The notes: generated by a model from the letters alone, not told the origin. A DNA stretch of 13,268 nt from Xenococcus sp039190385 (GCA_039190385.1 JBCCYD010000147.1:1-13268); one strand, 5' to 3'; shown: positions 1-7,927, counted from the first letter of the stretch. Numbers and translations are program-made.

Positions 1-190
1 CAGAATTAGGTTTTAGGTAAACATAGGTTTGCACAGGATATAAACTACCTGCTGAACCATAACGGTATTTAGGTAAAGGAGAATTAGCTAGTTGTATTTG
101 TCGCAAACAACCTAAAAAATGACTAAAGTTACTCAGGCTAATTTCTTGTTGTAAAAATTGACGATAACTTTGACGAGAGATAAATGCGTC
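1..190 (-). other. SagB/McbC-type oxidase (Ox) domain embedded in adenylation domain A2, partial
   Basis: From about residue 2109 of the synthetase the sequence leaves the A-domain fold, after FLGREDFQVKVNGYR (A8) and a short linker, and reads as a nitroreductase-like thiazoline oxidase: ISRQSYRQFL, then KYRYGSAGSLYPVQTYVYLK. The Y-x-S-A-G-x-L-Y-P block is typical of FMN-binding Ox domains of EpoB/MtaC type and of SagB-type dehydrogenases. In those enzymes Ox sits between A8 and A9, as here. It would oxidise the thiazoline formed by the Cy domain to thiazole. Most of the domain is cut off by the window edge, so the remaining catalytic residues cannot be checked. Confidence 0.88.
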
Positions 191-3100
191 AGTATCATCA
201 TCCGGTAAAGCTAAAGATATTTCAGTTTCATCTTCTTGGATTTTCCTAATACTTAGCTGTTGTAGCTTAAATTCAATTTTATCTATAGGAGAATAACTAT
301 TACTATTTTGGTGAGGAATCAGATAAGCAACCAATTGTTTATTGCTAGTATCTCCAACAGCATCAACTAATACTTTTTCTACTCGGGGATGTTGTTGTAA
401 AGCAGCTTCAATTTCTCCTAACTCTATACGATAGCCATTAACTTTAACTTGAAAATCTTCTCGACCTAAAAATTCAATATTCTTGTCAGGTAAATAACGC
501 CCTAAATCTCCTGTCTTATACAATCTTTCCTGAGTTTGAGGATGAATAATAAAACTAGCGTCAGTTTTTTCTGGATCTTGCCAATAACACTCGGCTAAAC
601 CTTGACCAACAATATATAAATCTCCTGTAACCCAAAGCGGACAAGATTCTAAATTATTATTTAAAATCTTAAAATATTGATTTGCTAAAGGACGACCATA
701 GGGAATAGATTTCCAATTTTGATCTACATTTTCTATGGGATAAAATATTGACCAAATTGAAGCTTCTGTAGCACCTCCCAAGCTCACGACACTAGCATTA
801 GGATAATTATTTTTAATGCGATCGCGTAACCCCAGATTAATCCAATCACCACTCAGCATTACTAAACGCAAACTAGAATTATTAAAATCACTATCTTCTA
901 CCAACATTTCCATCAATGCTGGGACAGAATTCCAAATCGTAATTTGCCTTTGCTCAACTAACTTACGCCATACTGTTGCATCCTTTGTCGCATCTTTATC
1001 GGGAATAACAATCGTTCCTCCCGCTGCTAAAGTACCAAAAATATCGTAGACAGAAAGATCGAAACTCAGAGAAGATAAAGCTAAAATGAGATCGCTATTC
1101 TTAATTTCAAACCTTCGATTAATATCCAAAATTGTATTAACTGCACCCTGATGGGATATAGCGACACCTTTAGGTGTTCCGGTTGAACCCGAGGTGAAAA
1201 TTATGTAAGCGAGGGTTTGAGCGGAGGAGCGGAGGAGCGGAGGAGCGGAGGAGGATTGAAGTAATGAGTAATGAGTAATGAGTAATGAGTCTTTTATTTC
1301 TGTTTTCTGTCCTCTCTCCTCTATTTCATTGCTAAGCCATTCAGTATTATTTGCTAGTTCCGAAGTCGTGATAATAGATTGAGGGTTCGTGGCAGATAAA
1401 ATATGTGAAGCGCGATCGCGTGGCAAACTCGGATCAATAGGCACATAAGCCGCACCCGCCGTTAATATTCCCAATGTCGCTACTACTTGTTCCCAACCTT
1501 TTTCTAATACAACAGCAACTATTTTATTGTTCGCATCTTCGGCAAAATTTTGTTGTAAAGTCTGAGCCAGATCAATAACGCGATCGCGTAACTCTTGATA
1601 AGTAAGACTAACCTCATCCGTAATCACTGCTATTTGTTCAGGATTTTCTGCTACTTGGGCAAAAAATAAATCCTGTAACTTTACATCATCAGCTTGGAAA
1701 TCCAATTCCGTCGCATTAGCCTCAGTAAACAATTCTTGCTGATATTCAGGTAATAAATCTCTACTTAAATCATGCCAAATATTGCTTTGACTGGGCACAA
1801 GACTGGGCGCAAGCCTTGCGCCCCTACTGGAAACGGCTAATTGTTCCAACAAACTACAATATGCTGTGAACATATCATCTAGAACGCCATCAGGGAATAA
1901 CTCCGCGATCGCGTCCCAATTGAAAACTAACGCCCCATCTATTTCCCCAACTTGATGATCTAAATAAACCTGGGAAGTCTGACTAACGCTATATACTGTT
2001 TCCGCTGAAATAGGAAGAGTATTTTTACTAGAACTAGAGCCTTGCTCGCTCTGAGTCAAAGTACTAGTAAAGACCACAGGCATCAACGCCCCTGTGATCT
2101 GCTGGCGATCGCGTGCCAATTCTCGTAGAATTTTAACCCCGCTAACATAGCGATTATCTAAATCCTGCCATAGTTGTTCTTGAATTTTCCGACATCGATT
2201 AATAAAACTTTCTTGTCCTCGATTATCAACCTCCAGCAAAGTAGACGAAGTAAAATCACCAATAACTCTATCCACATCAGGATGCAAAGGTAAGCGATTA
2301 AACAAGGTAAGATTGATTGTAAAATGGGCAGCTTTACTCCAAGTCGTCAAAACTTCACTAAAAGCCGCCAATAATAAACCAGAAGGAGTAATTTTTTCTT
2401 GAACAGCTCTTTGTTTTAACTGCTGCCATAATTCACGAGATAAAGTATGACTTCGACGAGTAAAATGGGGTTTTTTAACCAACTCCAGATTTTTAACCAA
2501 AGGCAATTCAGGCGCGGCGGGCAAGCTGGGAATCCGTTGTTGCCAATAGTCCCAAGAACGTTGATATAGTTCAGTTTCTCGAAGTTTTTGTTCGGCTAAA
2601 ACGTAATCTCTAAAAGATAAATTGAGTTTTGGTAATTCTACAGCAGGATTTAGTAGCAATTGCACCATTTCTTGCGCCAATAACCGAAAACTCCAAGCAT
2701 CGCCAATTAACACCTCAAAACTAATACAAAATCTAACTCTCTCTTCGCCTAACTGAATCGCTTCAATTTCAAACAAGGGAAAAGAGTCTAAAGAGAACAT
2801 CTGATGGGAAAGGCGATCGCGTATTTTTTGTAATTCCTCGCTGCAATCTTTCTTATCACTTAAGTTAGTTACTTTAATCTTATATTCGGGAACTTCAGGC
2901 AATATCTTTTGTTGCCCATCACCACTGATTACCATGCGTAACATTTCATGGCGTTTAATCAGTTTATTCCAAGCTTCTTCTCCTGCTTCAATACTAATTC
3001 CCACAACCTCTATTTCTTTATAGCCGTGGGTGGCAACATTACCCAAAGCAAAAACATCAGATCGCCCGATTAGATAAGCTTGTTGAATATCGGTCAGAGG

Positions 3101-6100
3101 AAACGGTTCGTATCTATTTTCAGGATTGGGAACTAGCTTCGGTAAGGAAACATTCGAGAATGAAACTGTACTTTCTATCTGTGCTGCTAATTCTCTGATT
3201 GTGGGATGTTGGAATAAACTCTTTAAGGCAATGTCTTTTGCTAAAGCTTCACTTATATAGGCGACAATTTTAATTCCTAAGAGTGAATGTCCACCTAATT
3301 CAAAGAAATTATCGTCAATTCCTACTTTTTCCAGCTTCAACTCTCTCTGCCAAACCTCAGCAATAGTTCTCTCCAATTCTGTCTGGGGAGCAGTGTAAAC
3401 ATTGGATAACTGTGGCGAATTATTATCCCTATCTAATAAAGATTTTCTGTCTATCTTCCCGTTAGGCAATAAAGGTAATTCTTCTAGTTCGATGAAAACA
3501 CTAGGAATAGCATAACTGGGTAGTTTTTCGGCGAGGAATTGTCGTAATTTCTGAGCAGAGGGAACAGAGGCAGAGGTAGCAGGGGAGCGGGGGAGCGGGG
3601 GAGCAGGAGGAGAATTTAAGACTAGGTAAGCAATGAGATTTTGAGCTAAACCATCTTCTTTTTTGGCAATAACCACATTTTCTTTGACTTCGGGATGGCT
3701 ATTAATAGTTGTTTCTACTTCATCTATCTCTAGTCTATAGCCACGGATTTTAACTTGGCGATCGCTGCGCCCTAAGAATTGTAAATTTCCATTGGGTAGA
3801 TATTTTACTAGATCACCTGTTTTGTACAATCGCAATGATTGCCGCCGTAGAGACGTTGCATGCAACGTCTCTACAGTATGCAACGTCCCCACATTATTGA
3901 ATGAATTTGGAATAAAATTTTCTGCCGTTAATCCTGGACGATTTAAATATCCTCGCGCTATTTTCTCGCTAGCTAAATATAATTCTCCTGGTATTCCTAT
4001 TGGTACAGGTTGCAGATATTTGTCTAAAACATAGGCTTTGGTATTCGCGACTGGTTTGCCAATTGTCGCGGAAACTCTTGTACTATCTCCTATTTTTGCA
4101 TAGGTGGAATAGGTTGTATCCTCTGAAGGGCCATAGAGATTGTAGACATTCTGGATATGTTCTTGCTCATACAACTTGGATACTAATTCTGTTTTCAGGC
4201 TTTCACCCGCTAAATTGACTGTAATCACTGAATCGGGAATTTGGTCAGTGTAAAGCAAAGAAGCGATCGCGCTAGGAACAGTATTAATTAATTTAACTGT
4301 ATTTTTATGGGGTAGATTGGGCAGCTCTAGAGCATTTTCTGCCAAGATCACTTTCCCTCCCCAACTAAGAGGGACAAAAATTTCAAATACTGAAAGATCG
4401 AAACAAATAGATGTGGCGGCTAAGACTCCTGATAATTCTTCTGTGGTAAAAACTTCCTTTGCCCAATGTAATAACTGCAAAGCGTTCCTATGGGCGATCG
4501 CTACTCCTTTGGGTTTTCCTGTCGAACCTGATGTATAGATTATATAAGCAAGGTTATTTACGACCGTAGGGGCGCAAGGCTTGCGCCCAGCAGAGGGGGC
4601 TGTAGGGACACAAGGTTTGCGCCCATCCAAATTTATAATTGTTAAATTGCGATCGCGAAGAGATCCGCTTTGCGGGGCGCGGAAATGTTCTTCGTACTGC
4701 GTTTGAGTTAAGAGAATATCAATTTGGCTGTCTTCAACAATATAATCTAATCTCGCTTGAGGATATTCAGGATCGAGTGGCACATAGGCTCCACCAGCTT
4801 TGAGAATTGCCAACATTCCCACAATCATCTCCAGAGAGCGATCTACGCAAATTCCAACTCTAGTTTCTGGTTGAACTCCTAATGATTGTAAATATTGCGC
4901 CAGCTCACTAGATTTTTGATCTAATTCTTGATAAGTAATTTGCTGATCTTGATCAATAACTGCTATTTCATGGGGTGTTTTCGCCGCCTGAGCTGTAAAT
5001 AATTCAACAATCGAGTTATTCTCTGGATATTCTTTGGCAGTATTATTTGCTTGCCTGATTATTTCTACTTCTTTGTTAGTAATTAAAGGTAGATACGCAA
5101 TTTTTTCTTGAGGATTACTTACAATACTCTCAAGCAATTTCTCAAAATGCTCTACCATCTGGGCAATAGTTGCCTCATCAAATAGATCGGTACTATATTC
5201 TACTTGCCCATTAATTCCTGCTTCACTATTCTGCAAATTAAACCGCAGTTCATATTTAACCTTATCTTCTTCTAGCGGTAATCTTGAGACTTCTAATTCT
5301 GGTAATTTTAAAGATTTAACCTCTGCTAATTGAAGATCAAATTTTACCTGAAATAAAGGCATCATCTGACTTAAATCCCGTTCTGGATTCAAGACTTCCA
5401 CCAGCTTCTCAAAAGGCACATCTTGATGGGAAAAGGCTGCAAGAGTTACCTCTTTAACTTTTGTTAGTAAATCAAGAAAACTGGGATTTTCTGCTAAATC
5501 TGTACGCAATATTAAAGTGTTAACCAGCAACCCGATTAAACCTTCAGTTTCTATGCGATCGCGATTGGCAATATCCGTACCAACTACAATATCTTCCTGC
5601 TGACTATATCGATAGAGTAGAACTTTAAAAGCAGATAAGAGAAAAACAAATAAAGTTACTCCAGTTTGACTACTTAGAGCTTTAATCTTATCTGATAAAG
5701 ATTTACTTAAAACTAGCGGATATTTAGCACCCCGATAGCTAGGAATAGGCAACCTAGTGCGATCGCATGGTAATTCTAAAACTTTGAGATCTCTTAACTG
5801 ATTCTGCCAATAACTAATCTGTTGCTGTAATTTCTCACCAGATAACTTATTTTTTTGCCAGATTGCCCAATCAGCATATTGAATCGGCAATTCTGCTAAG
5901 GGAGAATCTTGTTCCTGTGAAAAGGCCCGATATAAAATACTAATTTCTTTGAGGAATAAACCAATAGACCAGCGATCGCTCACTATATGATGAGTAGCAA
6001 TCAGTAGTATATGACTATTTTCAGCTAACCTTAATAACTTAACCCTTAATAGAGGTTCCCTCAAATCAAAAGGAACTTGTACAGTCTCATGAATAATGTC

Positions 6101-6517
6101 TTGGACTAAATCTTTTCCCTGGCTCCCTTCGCTAGAGATTTCCACAATGGGTAAGGCAATTTCCTGAAATGGCTGAATTACCTGAATAGGTTGTTTATCC
6201 TCATTAGAAATGAAGATAGTTCTGAGAATCTCATGGCGTTGAATAATCTCATTTAAAGTCTTGACTAAATTCTCAACACTAAGTTTACCTTCTAGTTTCA
6301 GAGCAGAAGCAACATTATAAGAACTATTCTCTGGTTCTAGCTGTTGAACAAACCATAATCTTTTCTGGGCAAAAGATAAGGGAATCTCAACATTTTCTGC
6401 TCTTCGAGGGATATTAGTGGCTTTAGGCAACTCAATTCCCTTCTGCCTAAGTTTTTGTTCTAATAACGCCCTTTGTTCTGGAGATAAACTTTGAAGTTGT
6501 TGAGAAAAATTTTTCAT
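1..6517 (-). CDS. NRPS, C-A(Ala)-PCP-Cy-A(Cys)-Ox, partial (3' end beyond left edge)
   Basis: About 2172 codons are open with no stop. Start ATG at 6517, 18 bases after the upstream stop; the preceding bases show no clear Shine-Dalgarno. Domains by approximate residue: C 46-480 (HHIVSDRWS at 176-184), A1 500-1020 (TSGSTGKPKG, LYKTGDL, LPNGK), PCP 1040-1105 (FFELGGHS, Ser1078), heterocyclization Cy 1137-1560 (FPLTDIQQAYLIGR; E1268-x4-D1273-x2-S1276; likely catalytic Thr1484 in FTST and Asp1520 in LDHQV), A2 from about 1600, and an oxidase domain from about 2105 (SRQSYRQFL, KYRYGSAGSLYPVQTY) inserted after the A8 motif. Pocket residues read DLFNNALTYK for A1, the alanine-type code I recall from microcystin synthetase, and DLYNMSLIW for A2, which fits cysteine. 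The expected chemistry is Ala-Cys condensation, cyclodehydration to thiazoline and FMN-dependent oxidation to thiazole. Several loops carry repeat-derived insertions. The rest of Ox, A9-A10 and the next PCP lie outside the window. Confidence 0.96.
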   Translation of the reverse strand, partial: MKNFSQQLQSLSPEQRALLEQKLRQKGIELPKATNIPRRAENVEIPLSFAQKRLWFVQQLEPENSSYNVASALKLEGKLSVENLVKTLNEIIQRHEILRTIFISNEDKQPIQVIQPFQEIALPIVEISSEGSQGKDLVQDIIHETVQVPFDLREPLLRVKLLRLAENSHILLIATHHIVSDRWSIGLFLKEISILYRAFSQEQDSPLAELPIQYADWAIWQKNKLSGEKLQQQISYWQNQLRDLKVLELPCDRTRLPIPSYRGAKYPLVLSKSLSDKIKALSSQTGVTLFVFLLSAFKVLLYRYSQQEDIVVGTDIANRDRIETEGLIGLLVNTLILRTDLAENPSFLDLLTKVKEVTLAAFSHQDVPFEKLVEVLNPERDLSQMMPLFQVKFDLQLAEVKSLKLPELEVSRLPLEEDKVKYELRFNLQNSEAGINGQVEYSTDLFDEATIAQMVEHFEKLLESIVSNPQEKIAYLPLITNKEVEIIRQANNTAKEYPENNSIVELFTAQAAKTPHEIAVIDQDQQITYQELDQKSSELAQYLQSLGVQPETRVGICVDRSLEMIVGMLAILKAGGAYVPLDPEYPQARLDYIVEDSQIDILLTQTQYEEHFRAPQSGSLRDRNLTIINLDGRKPCVPTAPSAGRKPCAPTVVNNLAYIIYTSGSTGKPKGVAIAHRNALQLLHWAKEVFTTEELSGVLAATSICFDLSVFEIFVPLSWGGKVILAENALELPNLPHKNTVKLINTVPSAIASLLYTDQIPDSVITVNLAGESLKTELVSKLYEQEHIQNVYNLYGPSEDTTYSTYAKIGDSTRVSATIGKPVANTKAYVLDKYLQPVPIGIPGELYLASEKIARGYLNRPGLTAENFIPNSFNNVGTLHTVETLHATSLRRQSLRLYKTGDLVKYLPNGNLQFLGRSDRQVKIRGYRLEIDEVETTINSHPEVKENVVIAKKEDGLAQNLIAYLVLNSPPAPPLPRSPATSASVPSAQKLRQFLAEKLPSYAIPSVFIELEELPLLPNGKIDRKSLLDRDNNSPQLSNVYTAPQTELERTIAEVWQRELKLEKVGIDDNFFELGGHSLLGIKIVAYISEALAKDIALKSLFQHPTIRELAAQIESTVSFSNVSLPKLVPNPENRYEPFPLTDIQQAYLIGRSDVFALGNVATHGYKEIEVVGISIEAGEEAWNKLIKRHEMLRMVISGDGQQKILPEVPEYKIKVTNLSDKKDCSEELQKIRDRLSHQMFSLDSFPLFEIEAIQLGEERVRFCISFEVLIGDAWSFRLLAQEMVQLLLNPAVELPKLNLSFRDYVLAEQKLRETELYQRSWDYWQQRIPSLPAAPELPLVKNLELVKKPHFTRRSHTLSRELWQQLKQRAVQEKITPSGLLLAAFSEVLTTWSKAAHFTINLTLFNRLPLHPDVDRVIGDFTSSTLLEVDNRGQESFINRCRKIQEQLWQDLDNRYVSGVKILRELARDRQQITGALMPVVFTSTLTQSEQGSSSSKNTLPISAETVYSVSQTSQVYLDHQVGEIDGALVFNWDAIAELFPDGVLDDMFTAYCSLLEQLAVSSRGARLAPSLVPSQSNIWHDLSRDLLPEYQQELFTEANATELDFQADDVKLQDLFFAQVAENPEQIAVITDEVSLTYQELRDRVIDLAQTLQQNFAEDANNKIVAVVLEKGWEQVVATLGILTAGAAYVPIDPSLPRDRASHILSATNPQSIITTSELANNTEWLSNEIEERGQKTEIKDSLLITHYSLLQSSSAPPLLRSSAQTLAYIIFTSGSTGTPKGVAISHQGAVNTILDINRRFEIKNSDLILALSSLSFDLSVYDIFGTLAAGGTIVIPDKDATKDATVWRKLVEQRQITIWNSVPALMEMLVEDSDFNNSSLRLVMLSGDWINLGLRDRIKNNYPNASVVSLGGATEASIWSIFYPIENVDQNWKSIPYGRPLANQYFKILNNNLESCPLWVTGDLYIVGQGLAECYWQDPEKTDASFIIHPQTQERLYKTGDLGRYLPDKNIEFLGREDFQVKVNGYRIELGEIEAALQQHPRVEKVLVDAVGDTSNKQLVAYLIPHQNSNSYSPIDKIEFKLQQLSIRKIQEDETEISLALPDDDTDAFISRQSYRQFLQQEISLSNFSHFLGCLRQIQLANSPLPKYRYGSAGSLYPVQTYVYLKPNS
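1221..1252. repeat. 8-bp tandem repeat (4 copies of GCGGAGGA) inside A2 coding region
   Basis: Four perfect copies of GCGGAGGA on the plus strand, that is TCCTCCGC on the coding strand. They lie in the loop just before the A3 P-loop motif (FTSGSTG) of the Cys-activating A domain. Eight is not a multiple of three, so successive copies are read in different frames and give a Ser/Pro/Leu/Arg-rich stretch (SSSAPPLLRSSA) without a stop. Confidence 0.95.
1262..1289. repeat. Heptanucleotide tandem repeat (4 copies of TAATGAG) inside A2 coding region
   Basis: Four perfect 7-bp copies, separated by 9 bases from the 8-bp repeat. They resemble the short tandemly repeated heptanucleotides (STRR) known mostly from intergenic cyanobacterial DNA. 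Here they are translated on the minus strand as part of LLITHYSLL, in the same pre-A3 loop. Confidence 0.95.
1805..1823. repeat. Palindromic repeat GGGCGCAAG-n-CTTGCGCCC in the Cy-A2 linker
   Basis: Perfect 9+1+9 inverted repeat. Directly left of it, the 12-mer GACTGGGCACAA (1789-1800) is repeated with one change as GACTGGGCGCAA (1801-1812). It is read in frame as about residues 1566-1572 (RGARLAP) in the linker between the Cy domain and A2. The same stems, differing only in the central base, occur at 4570-4588. Confidence 0.95.
3557..3614. repeat. Pyrimidine-rich low-complexity tract in A1 C-terminal subdomain
   Basis: The plus strand is G/A-rich with repeats of GGGAGC; the coding strand is pyrimidine-rich. 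It is translated as SPPAPPLPRSPATSASVPSA, residues about 969-988, between IAYLVLN and KLRQFLAEKLPSYAIP of A1. Family members normally have a few residues here, so this looks like an in-frame insertion. Confidence 0.85.
3847..3874. repeat. Perfect 28-bp palindrome in A1 between motifs A6 and A7
   Basis: The half-site GTAGAGACGTTGCA is followed immediately by its reverse complement. A degenerate half copy (TATGCAACGTCCCCAC) follows at 3878-3893. It is read in frame as part of VGTLHTVETLHATSLRRQ, between the A6 block (GYLNRPGLTAENFIPNSF) and A7 (LYKTGDL). I recall this palindrome as a common interspersed repeat in filamentous cyanobacteria; a genome search would confirm that here. Confidence 0.95.
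4567..4624. repeat. Tandem pair of palindromic repeats in A1 pre-A3 loop
   Basis: First copy: perfect GGGCGCAAG-G-CTTGCGCCC at 4570-4588. Second copy, degenerate: TAGGGACACAAGGTTTGCGCCC at 4603-4624 lies 14 bases further on. Both are read in frame, giving a duplicated peptide (GRKPCVPT, then GRKPCAPT) at residues about 632-651, just before LAYIIYTSGSTG. Confidence 0.93.
4656..4680. repeat. 25-bp element shared with A3 of the second NRPS (copy 1)
   Basis: On the coding strand it begins GCGCCCCGCAAAGCGG and contains a CCGC-AAA-GCGG hairpin. It is identical over 25 bases to 10075-10099 in the divergent NRPS gene. It encodes APQSGSLR in both proteins, between A2 and A3 motifs of A1 (residues about 613-621). 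Confidence 0.93.
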
Positions 6518-6535
6518 CTATTAACGGTATTTATA

Positions 6536-7492
6536 TTAGGAATGATCCCAATCAGGTCTAATGACCTTACGATGATTGAGAAAACGATCAATAGACATTG
6601 CGGCAATACAGCCATCCCCAGCAGCAACAACTGCCTGTTTATAGGGCGTATTCCGAATATCCCCAATTGCCCAAACTCCTTCTACATTAGTAGACATAGT
6701 GTCGTCAACTTTTACTCCCCCATCTGGTTTGTATTCAACGAGATCGCCAACAAAGTCAGTAATGGGTTTCGAGCCATTTTGATAAATAAACACACCTTCT
6801 ACCTCTATAATAGACGGTTCTTCTTGGTCTTTTTGTTTTACTTTAACTCCAGTTACTCCCATATCATTGCCTTCGACAGATCTCAGACGAGTACCTTTCC
6901 AATGTTTGACATTGGGTGTCTTAAGTAAGCTTTGGGCATGTAAGTTATCTGATTTAGGTTCTTTAAAAGTAATCCAATTCACAGTTGAGGCGAATTTAGT
7001 TAGAAACTGAGCTTCTTCTACTGCTTCTTGATTTAGTCCTACAACTGCTACTTCTCGGCCCTTATAAAACGCTCCATCACAAGTAGCACAATAGCTAACA
7101 CCGCGACCTAAGTAATCAGATTCTCCAGGGAAAGAGGACACACGACCCATTGCTCCAGATGCCAAAACTAATGTTTTCCCGACAAATGTTCCTTCTGGGG
7201 TGTAAACCTTCTTCGATGGTCCTTCTATATCGACACCAAAAACCTGTGCTCTTTGATAAGTAGTCCCATAAGCAACAGCCTGATCTCGCATATCTTCCAA
7301 CAATTTTTCACCACTTATATCCGCAGAAACTCCAGGATAGTTAGCAATTTTGTGGGTAATAGCCAAAGCTCCTACAGCTGGGTTTTTATCCAAAATAACG
7401 GTTTTATGATCTGCTCTTGATGTATATAGCGCGCAGGTACAGCCTGCTGGCCCACCTCCAATAATGACAACATCAAATTCGTATGTATTCAA
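6536..7492 (-). CDS. Thioredoxin-reductase-like FAD disulfide oxidoreductase with degenerate NADPH site
   Basis: 318 residues, the usual size for low-molecular-weight thioredoxin reductases. FAD-binding GGGPAG is at 12-17, redox CATCD at 135-139 and the C-terminal FAD motif (WAIGDIR, QAVVAAGDG) at 274-295. The NADPH half is abnormal: the canonical GxGxxA reads GLNQEA (152-157), and the HRRxxxR region reads ITFKEPK. This matches pyridine-nucleotide-independent cyanobacterial relatives such as the diflavin-linked DDOR group better than ordinary TrxB; that subgroup assignment is inference. Start is TTG, the only sensible start after the in-frame stop at 7511-7513, with AGGG nine bases upstream. 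It is the first gene of the operon and its stop lies 18 bases before the NRPS start, so the two are probably co-transcribed. Roles could include thiol redox on a Cys-derived product, in analogy to HlmI/GliT, or general redox control. Confidence 0.9.
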   Translation of the reverse strand: MNTYEFDVVIIGGGPAGCTCALYTSRADHKTVILDKNPAVGALAITHKIANYPGVSADISGEKLLEDMRDQAVAYGTTYQRAQVFGVDIEGPSKKVYTPEGTFVGKTLVLASGAMGRVSSFPGESDYLGRGVSYCATCDGAFYKGREVAVVGLNQEAVEEAQFLTKFASTVNWITFKEPKSDNLHAQSLLKTPNVKHWKGTRLRSVEGNDMGVTGVKVKQKDQEEPSIIEVEGVFIYQNGSKPITDFVGDLVEYKPDGGVKVDDTMSTNVEGVWAIGDIRNTPYKQAVVAAGDGCIAAMSIDRFLNHRKVIRPDWDHS

Positions 7493-7501
7493 AATGAGAA
7501 T

Positions 7502-7505
7502 CCCT
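7502..7505 (-). promoter_or_regulatory. Shine-Dalgarno AGGG for the TTG start of the flavoprotein gene
   Basis: AGGG lies nine bases upstream of TTG (7492-7490) on the minus strand. No ATG or GTG lies between the in-frame stop at 7511-7513 and this TTG, which supports TTG as the start, although two in-frame ATT codons are present. Confidence 0.55.
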
Positions 7506-7687
7506 GTCGATTATGAAACTAACTTAAGGATACATCTGTAGGTGGCGAACTAACAATAGGCATCTTCACCACAATGAGTATCTAATTAAACTTAATTGCT
7601 TAACTAAATTAATAACTCCCATAAATTAGACTGTGGGACTAAGTCTTAATACATAGTCAAAATGACTTTAGTATTTTTGAAGGTTTT

Positions 7688-7703
7688 TCCTAGGAACCTA
7701 GGA
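7688..7703. repeat. Short inverted repeat TCCTAGG-AA-CCTAGGA
   Basis: Perfect 7+2+7 inverted repeat in the divergent intergenic region, about 190 bases upstream of the flavoprotein gene. It could be a regulator binding site in the leader of the minus-strand operon. No T-run follows, so a terminator is unlikely. Confidence 0.4.
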
Positions 7704-7912
7704 TTTTACGGATACTTATAATAGTCTGTAAGTAAAAACATACTAAATCTTGGTATCTAGCAATTAAAACCCTTCTAACTCCTCCTTTTTTATAAATTAA
7801 TTTTACTTGTTTTACGAGACGTGCCCTACTAAAATCCTTGATTGATAGTGAATTTCTAGAATGGGCAATCGTCATCTCATTTGAAAATTTAACTCTCTGT
7901 AATGTGCATTAT

Positions 7913-7927
7913 TGAGAATTATTCTCT
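7913..7927. promoter_or_regulatory. Candidate Fur-family operator (7-1-7 inverted repeat)
   Basis: TGAGAAT-T-ATTCTCT. It contains the perfect inverted repeat GAGAAT-T-ATTCTC and matches the 7-1-7 Fur/Zur/PerR-type pattern TGATAAT-n-ATTATCA at 11 of 14 positions. It lies ten bases downstream of a minus-strand TATAAT (7943-7938). The region is AT-rich, which raises the chance of such a match. Confidence 0.4.

Noticed and set aside
1221..1289. CRISPR-like array
   Set aside because: Units of 7-8 bases without spacers; this is a coding minisatellite, not a CRISPR.
816..4538. Several plus-strand open frames of 70-80 codons inside the large minus-strand NRPS
   Set aside because: They are antisense to well-conserved A-domain sequence and show no protein-family features of their own.
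6491..6928. 145-codon plus-strand frame opposite the flavoprotein gene
   Set aside because: Antisense shadow of a clear TrxR-like gene; the translation has no domain-like features.
7690..7875. 61-codon open frame on the minus strand in the divergent intergenic region
   Set aside because: No recognisable motif, no clear ribosome binding site, and composition like the surrounding AT-rich spacer. A chance frame is more likely than a gene, though a small peptide cannot be excluded.
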